This document shows, in pieces, positions 32,301 through 33,589 of a DNA stretch of 33,589 nucleotides (position 1 is the first letter of the stretch; every line of letters starts with the position of its first letter). Below the pieces are notes generated by a model. That model was not told the origin of the DNA. It made no database searches and saw only the letters and a list, made by a program, of their open reading frames with translations. Origin of the DNA: Planctomycetaceae bacterium. GTDB lineage: Bacteria; Planctomycetota; Planctomycetia; Planctomycetales; Planctomycetaceae. The stretch spans positions 1 to 33,589 of the forward strand of contig JAKFUF010000161.1 of assembly GCA_021732845.1 (NCBI GenBank). The letters are read 5' to 3'. A program made the position numbers and the translations under genes.

Positions 32301-33223
32301 AACAGGGGGCGGAGCTGCAGATTGCCGGCCATGCCGTGGGACCGATCGCCCTCAGCCCGGACGGCAAGACGCTGGTGTTCGCCAGCGACGACGGCAGCCT
32401 GCGGTTGCGGGATGTGGTCACGGGCAAATCGAGCCGCACCCTGGAAGATGCGGCCCAGGTTGTCCGCCGCCTGGCCTACAGCCCCAACGGCCGCCATATC
32501 GCGTGCATTGGTGACTGGGGCTTTTTCCAGTTCACATTGCGGCTGTGGGATGCGAGCAGTGGCAATGAGTTGGAACTGCCCGGCGGAACGATAGGAACCA
32601 TTCGGGCCTTCGCTTTCAGCCCCGACTCACGGCGACTGGCGACCGCGGCAGGGAATTCGGTGGTGGTCTGGAATCTGGAGTCGCGGCAGCCGGAACACGT
32701 GCTGGATGATTTGAGTGCCGAGACGGTGGCGGTCGCCTTTGGCCCGAACAACCGCGTCGCCGTCGCCTGCCGCGACAGAACGATTCTGCTGTGGGATTCC
32801 GCCGGCAGTGTCCCGCCCGTCACGTTTGCCGAACGTTCCCTGCCGCTGACGGAGCTGGCCTTCAGCCCCACGGGCGAGCAACTGGCGGCCGGGACCGAAC
32901 TCGACCGGATCGAACTATGGGATCTCTCCCAGGACAATGCCGCTCGCCTGAAACAGACACTCATTTCACCGGGTCGCTTCATCACCTCGCTGGTGTTTGC
33001 ACCCGACGGGGCCCAACTTGTGGCCGCCAATGACTCCGGCCGCGTCCACCTGTGGCCATTGGCCAACGGAGCCATCGAAACCGCCCCCGCTCAAACTCTG
33101 ACCCTCGGCCCCGCCGGCGGCAAGATCGGCCAGGTGCTGATCAGCCCCGAAGGCCGCCACCTGATGACCGTCAATGGCAATGGGACGGTGTATGTCCTGC
33201 GGTTGACGGACGCGGAGGATTAA
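29315..33223 (+). CDS. Membrane Ser/Thr kinase with PEGA-like and WD40-repeat domains
   Basis: 1302 residues. Residues 1-72 form a leader ending GRTGFFLGKYKLLE, paralleling that of the kinase at 6521. The kinase domain (about 73-340) has GTGATG (80-85), K102, D196 in HRDIKPSN, DLG (218-220) in place of DFG, and SPEQ, and should be active. After a low-complexity linker comes one transmembrane helix (about 455-477). A PEGA-like beta domain follows (about 497-560, TIEWPAAERSGAKLTWDG...HALKILRPGFEPVD). From about residue 665 to the end runs a WD40 propeller array with repeated DGTVRVWE, LKLWNVEQG, LRLWDASSG and ELWDLSQ units, enough for roughly two propellers. With the kinase inside, the WD40 part lies outside the cytoplasm and probably senses or binds protein partners. 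The ATG at 29315 starts the leader. Confidence 0.93.
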   Translation: MSPSADEMLLQTLERSRLLAFDEWAVLRRELDGPFAAKSNEDVLVRLTRRGWITPWQEQMLREGRTGFFLGKYKLLECIGTGATGHVFRAQHTTMERVAAIKVLSPTVVKNRHAVARFQKEVQAAAALDSPYIVGAYDAESVGDVHFLVMEYIQGRNLNELVMEHGRLPVGWSCECIRQAALGLQHAHEQRMVHRDIKPSNLLVTRGESGRPMVKVLDLGLARFVSESVVDGLTQTGQVLGTPDYISPEQAADTRRADIRSDIFSLGCSLFRILTGTVPFGGSNVMEKLMARANSDAPDIRTLRPETPAGLAAVIAQMLDRVPARRPQTPQEVAAALKPFCDCAGADPLTLSPEATRHVVPAAEDDGTNAGDGDPADSQLDRFLQHLASMTGEDATRDIRPDKPTQPPVTVAVAKQEPTKTAAPVESVEQGFVQIDTGASSRRTPVETAWYAPRSLALSMVPVVALASGLWVWNLIQGATRPLPNPGTAPAPKQELALLTIEWPAAERSGAKLTWDGQLQQLPSQGPVTIRGASGKHALKILRPGFEPVDAEIVLSAKPGSWRPIFKADGPVQEQAAIRDLEARLAALPVPRSAERETDLRARCVDFLGDYPNSPVRLQAVRLMSKLHWPLDRLSRDQVPRPELAAAGASDRVPLELVGVFGDSRLRHWSEVRSVAVNAQGTLIASSSLDGTVRVWETTTGNLRHRFPVGDGKVQLAFTPHEPWLITAVENRDITIWELQQGELKASLNGGRAPMALSPDGQWLVANSATGSSDTRGTLGLWNVESGTMQGTIARLEGVVEEILFSPQGDLAAVWLNSDQVQLCDMKSLAVRHTLSNARRPRFRPREAGDAEGTTPVLAVELTSDERGHDLALYDALTGAVKRTLDEAGEPLAFLPGSDTLASVRTGRVILWNLTTGNELRTLRDTAERLVVSPDRRWLAAGDAEFGTVQFWDLTTGAVRQSLKHSGGISDLVFTPDSTQLVTASTDHSLKLWNVEQGAELQIAGHAVGPIALSPDGKTLVFASDDGSLRLRDVVTGKSSRTLEDAAQVVRRLAYSPNGRHIACIGDWGFFQFTLRLWDASSGNELELPGGTIGTIRAFAFSPDSRRLATAAGNSVVVWNLESRQPEHVLDDLSAETVAVAFGPNNRVAVACRDRTILLWDSAGSVPPVTFAERSLPLTELAFSPTGEQLAAGTELDRIELWDLSQDNAARLKQTLISPGRFITSLVFAPDGAQLVAANDSGRVHLWPLANGAIETAPAQTLTLGPAGGKIGQVLISPEGRHLMTVNGNGTVYVLRLTDAED

Positions 33224-33481
33224 CGGGCCAGACCTGCTGGTCGGGCGGCGCGGCAACTGGATCGAACGGTCAGAACTTTAATGAAACTGACTCACTTCAC
33301 CACCGAGCGATTGGACTGGCTCCACGGAATTCTTGGTATTCACCGATCGTGGCTCCGACATTTTTCGGGTCAGAGTGGGCCGTCGTGGGAAAGCATCCCG
33401 GCTACCGTGGTTCATCGCCGTCGCAACGACACAGATCGCACATATTTGTCATAATTGTTAAAAAACTATTACATTTTTCTG
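33224..33481. other. Intergenic region after the large kinase
   Basis: About 260 bases without a gene. It opens with a hairpin (33227-33246) and becomes strikingly AT-rich from about 33445 (AATTGTTAAAAAACTATTAC), a possible UP element for the promoter that follows. Confidence 0.5.
33227..33246 (+). terminator. Candidate hairpin after the kinase stop codon
   Basis: GCCAGACC (33227-33234) pairs with GGTCGGGC (33239-33246) around a TGCT loop, seven pairs and one A-G mismatch, three bases after the stop. No T-run follows, so it is at best a weak intrinsic terminator. Confidence 0.35.
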
Positions 33482-33510
33482 TTGACATCTGCCGTGAACA
33501 TTCGTATCGT
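33482..33510 (+). promoter_or_regulatory. Sigma-70-type promoter at the right edge
   Basis: A perfect TTGACA (33482-33487), a 17-base spacer and TATCGT (33505-33510) follow an AT-rich stretch that could act as an UP element. Transcription would begin near 33517 and lead into the ATG at 33556. This is the best promoter match in the window. Confidence 0.65.
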
Positions 33511-33555
33511 GCCAGTAATGCGAACCGGAGTATATTATTGAACTGGAGATTGAAA

Positions 33556-33589
33556 ATGGGCGTTTCCAGAGTCGGCGACCGGGCGGGGG
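33556..33589 (+). CDS. Start of a further gene, cut by the window end
   Basis: ATG at 33556 preceded by GGAG with seven bases between, and by the promoter at 33482-33510. Only 11 codons are inside the window (MGVSRVGDRAG), too few to identify the product. Confidence 0.5.
   Translation, partial: MGVSRVGDRAG

Overview
The window is about 33.6 kb of GC-rich bacterial DNA that almost certainly comes from a member of the Planctomycetota. The family mix points there: two DUF1559-type pseudopilin-like proteins, a DUF1501 Tat-exported protein, a DUF1080 (3-keto-disaccharide hydrolase) protein, a PQQ-type beta-propeller, and two large Ser/Thr kinases that share a planctomycete-style N-terminal leader before the kinase fold, one of them ending in WD40 repeats. 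No rRNA, tRNA, transposase, integrase or CRISPR array was seen. I assign it to phylum level only.

Layout. 0.1-6.2 kb is a minus-strand run: a pseudopilin-like DUF1559 gene directly behind ada, a DUF1080 protein, a 2OG-Fe(II) oxygenase and a GT4-type glycosyltransferase. Three of its gaps carry copies of one long imperfect palindrome, each ending just past the stop codon of a minus-strand gene. 6.5-9.8 kb (plus) holds a kinase fused to a C-terminal TIR domain and a membrane-anchored beta-propeller. 10.1-11.6 kb (minus) is a lone DUF1501 gene, divergent from an NtrC-type sigma-54 activator (11.8-13.25 kb, plus). 13.3-21.1 kb is a second minus-strand run: PQQ-like propeller, a 93-residue DUF1559 remnant, a GAF-like/GGDEF diguanylate cyclase translationally coupled to a fused 5-oxoprolinase/hydantoinase, and a two-gene module with an HEPN-type Rx4H protein. 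21.4-23.5 kb (plus) is an OmpR-type regulator overlapping its histidine kinase. 23.6-26.8 kb (minus) has a membrane protein with a degenerate GGDEF domain and a secreted double alpha/beta-hydrolase. 27.3-29.0 kb (plus) pairs a WecD-like acetyltransferase with an ArnC/GtrB-like glycosyltransferase. 29.3-33.2 kb (plus) is a 1302-residue kinase-WD40 receptor. A well-formed promoter and the first codons of another gene lie at the right edge.

How it fits together. The window is rich in signalling (two kinases, an NtrC-type activator, a two-component pair, one active-looking and one degenerate GGDEF protein) and in cell-surface or polysaccharide functions (two glycosyltransferases, an acetyltransferase, an oxygenase, exported hydrolases). 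The best candidates for undescribed biology are the kinase-beta-sandwich-TIR protein, the HEPN two-gene module, the structured palindromes whose core is flipped between copies, and a non-palindromic nonamer (CCGTGGCTC) found 15 times on the two strands, always inside genes. Start codons were often moved inward from the longest open frame using ribosome-binding sites, signal peptides and family alignment; the reasons are given per gene.
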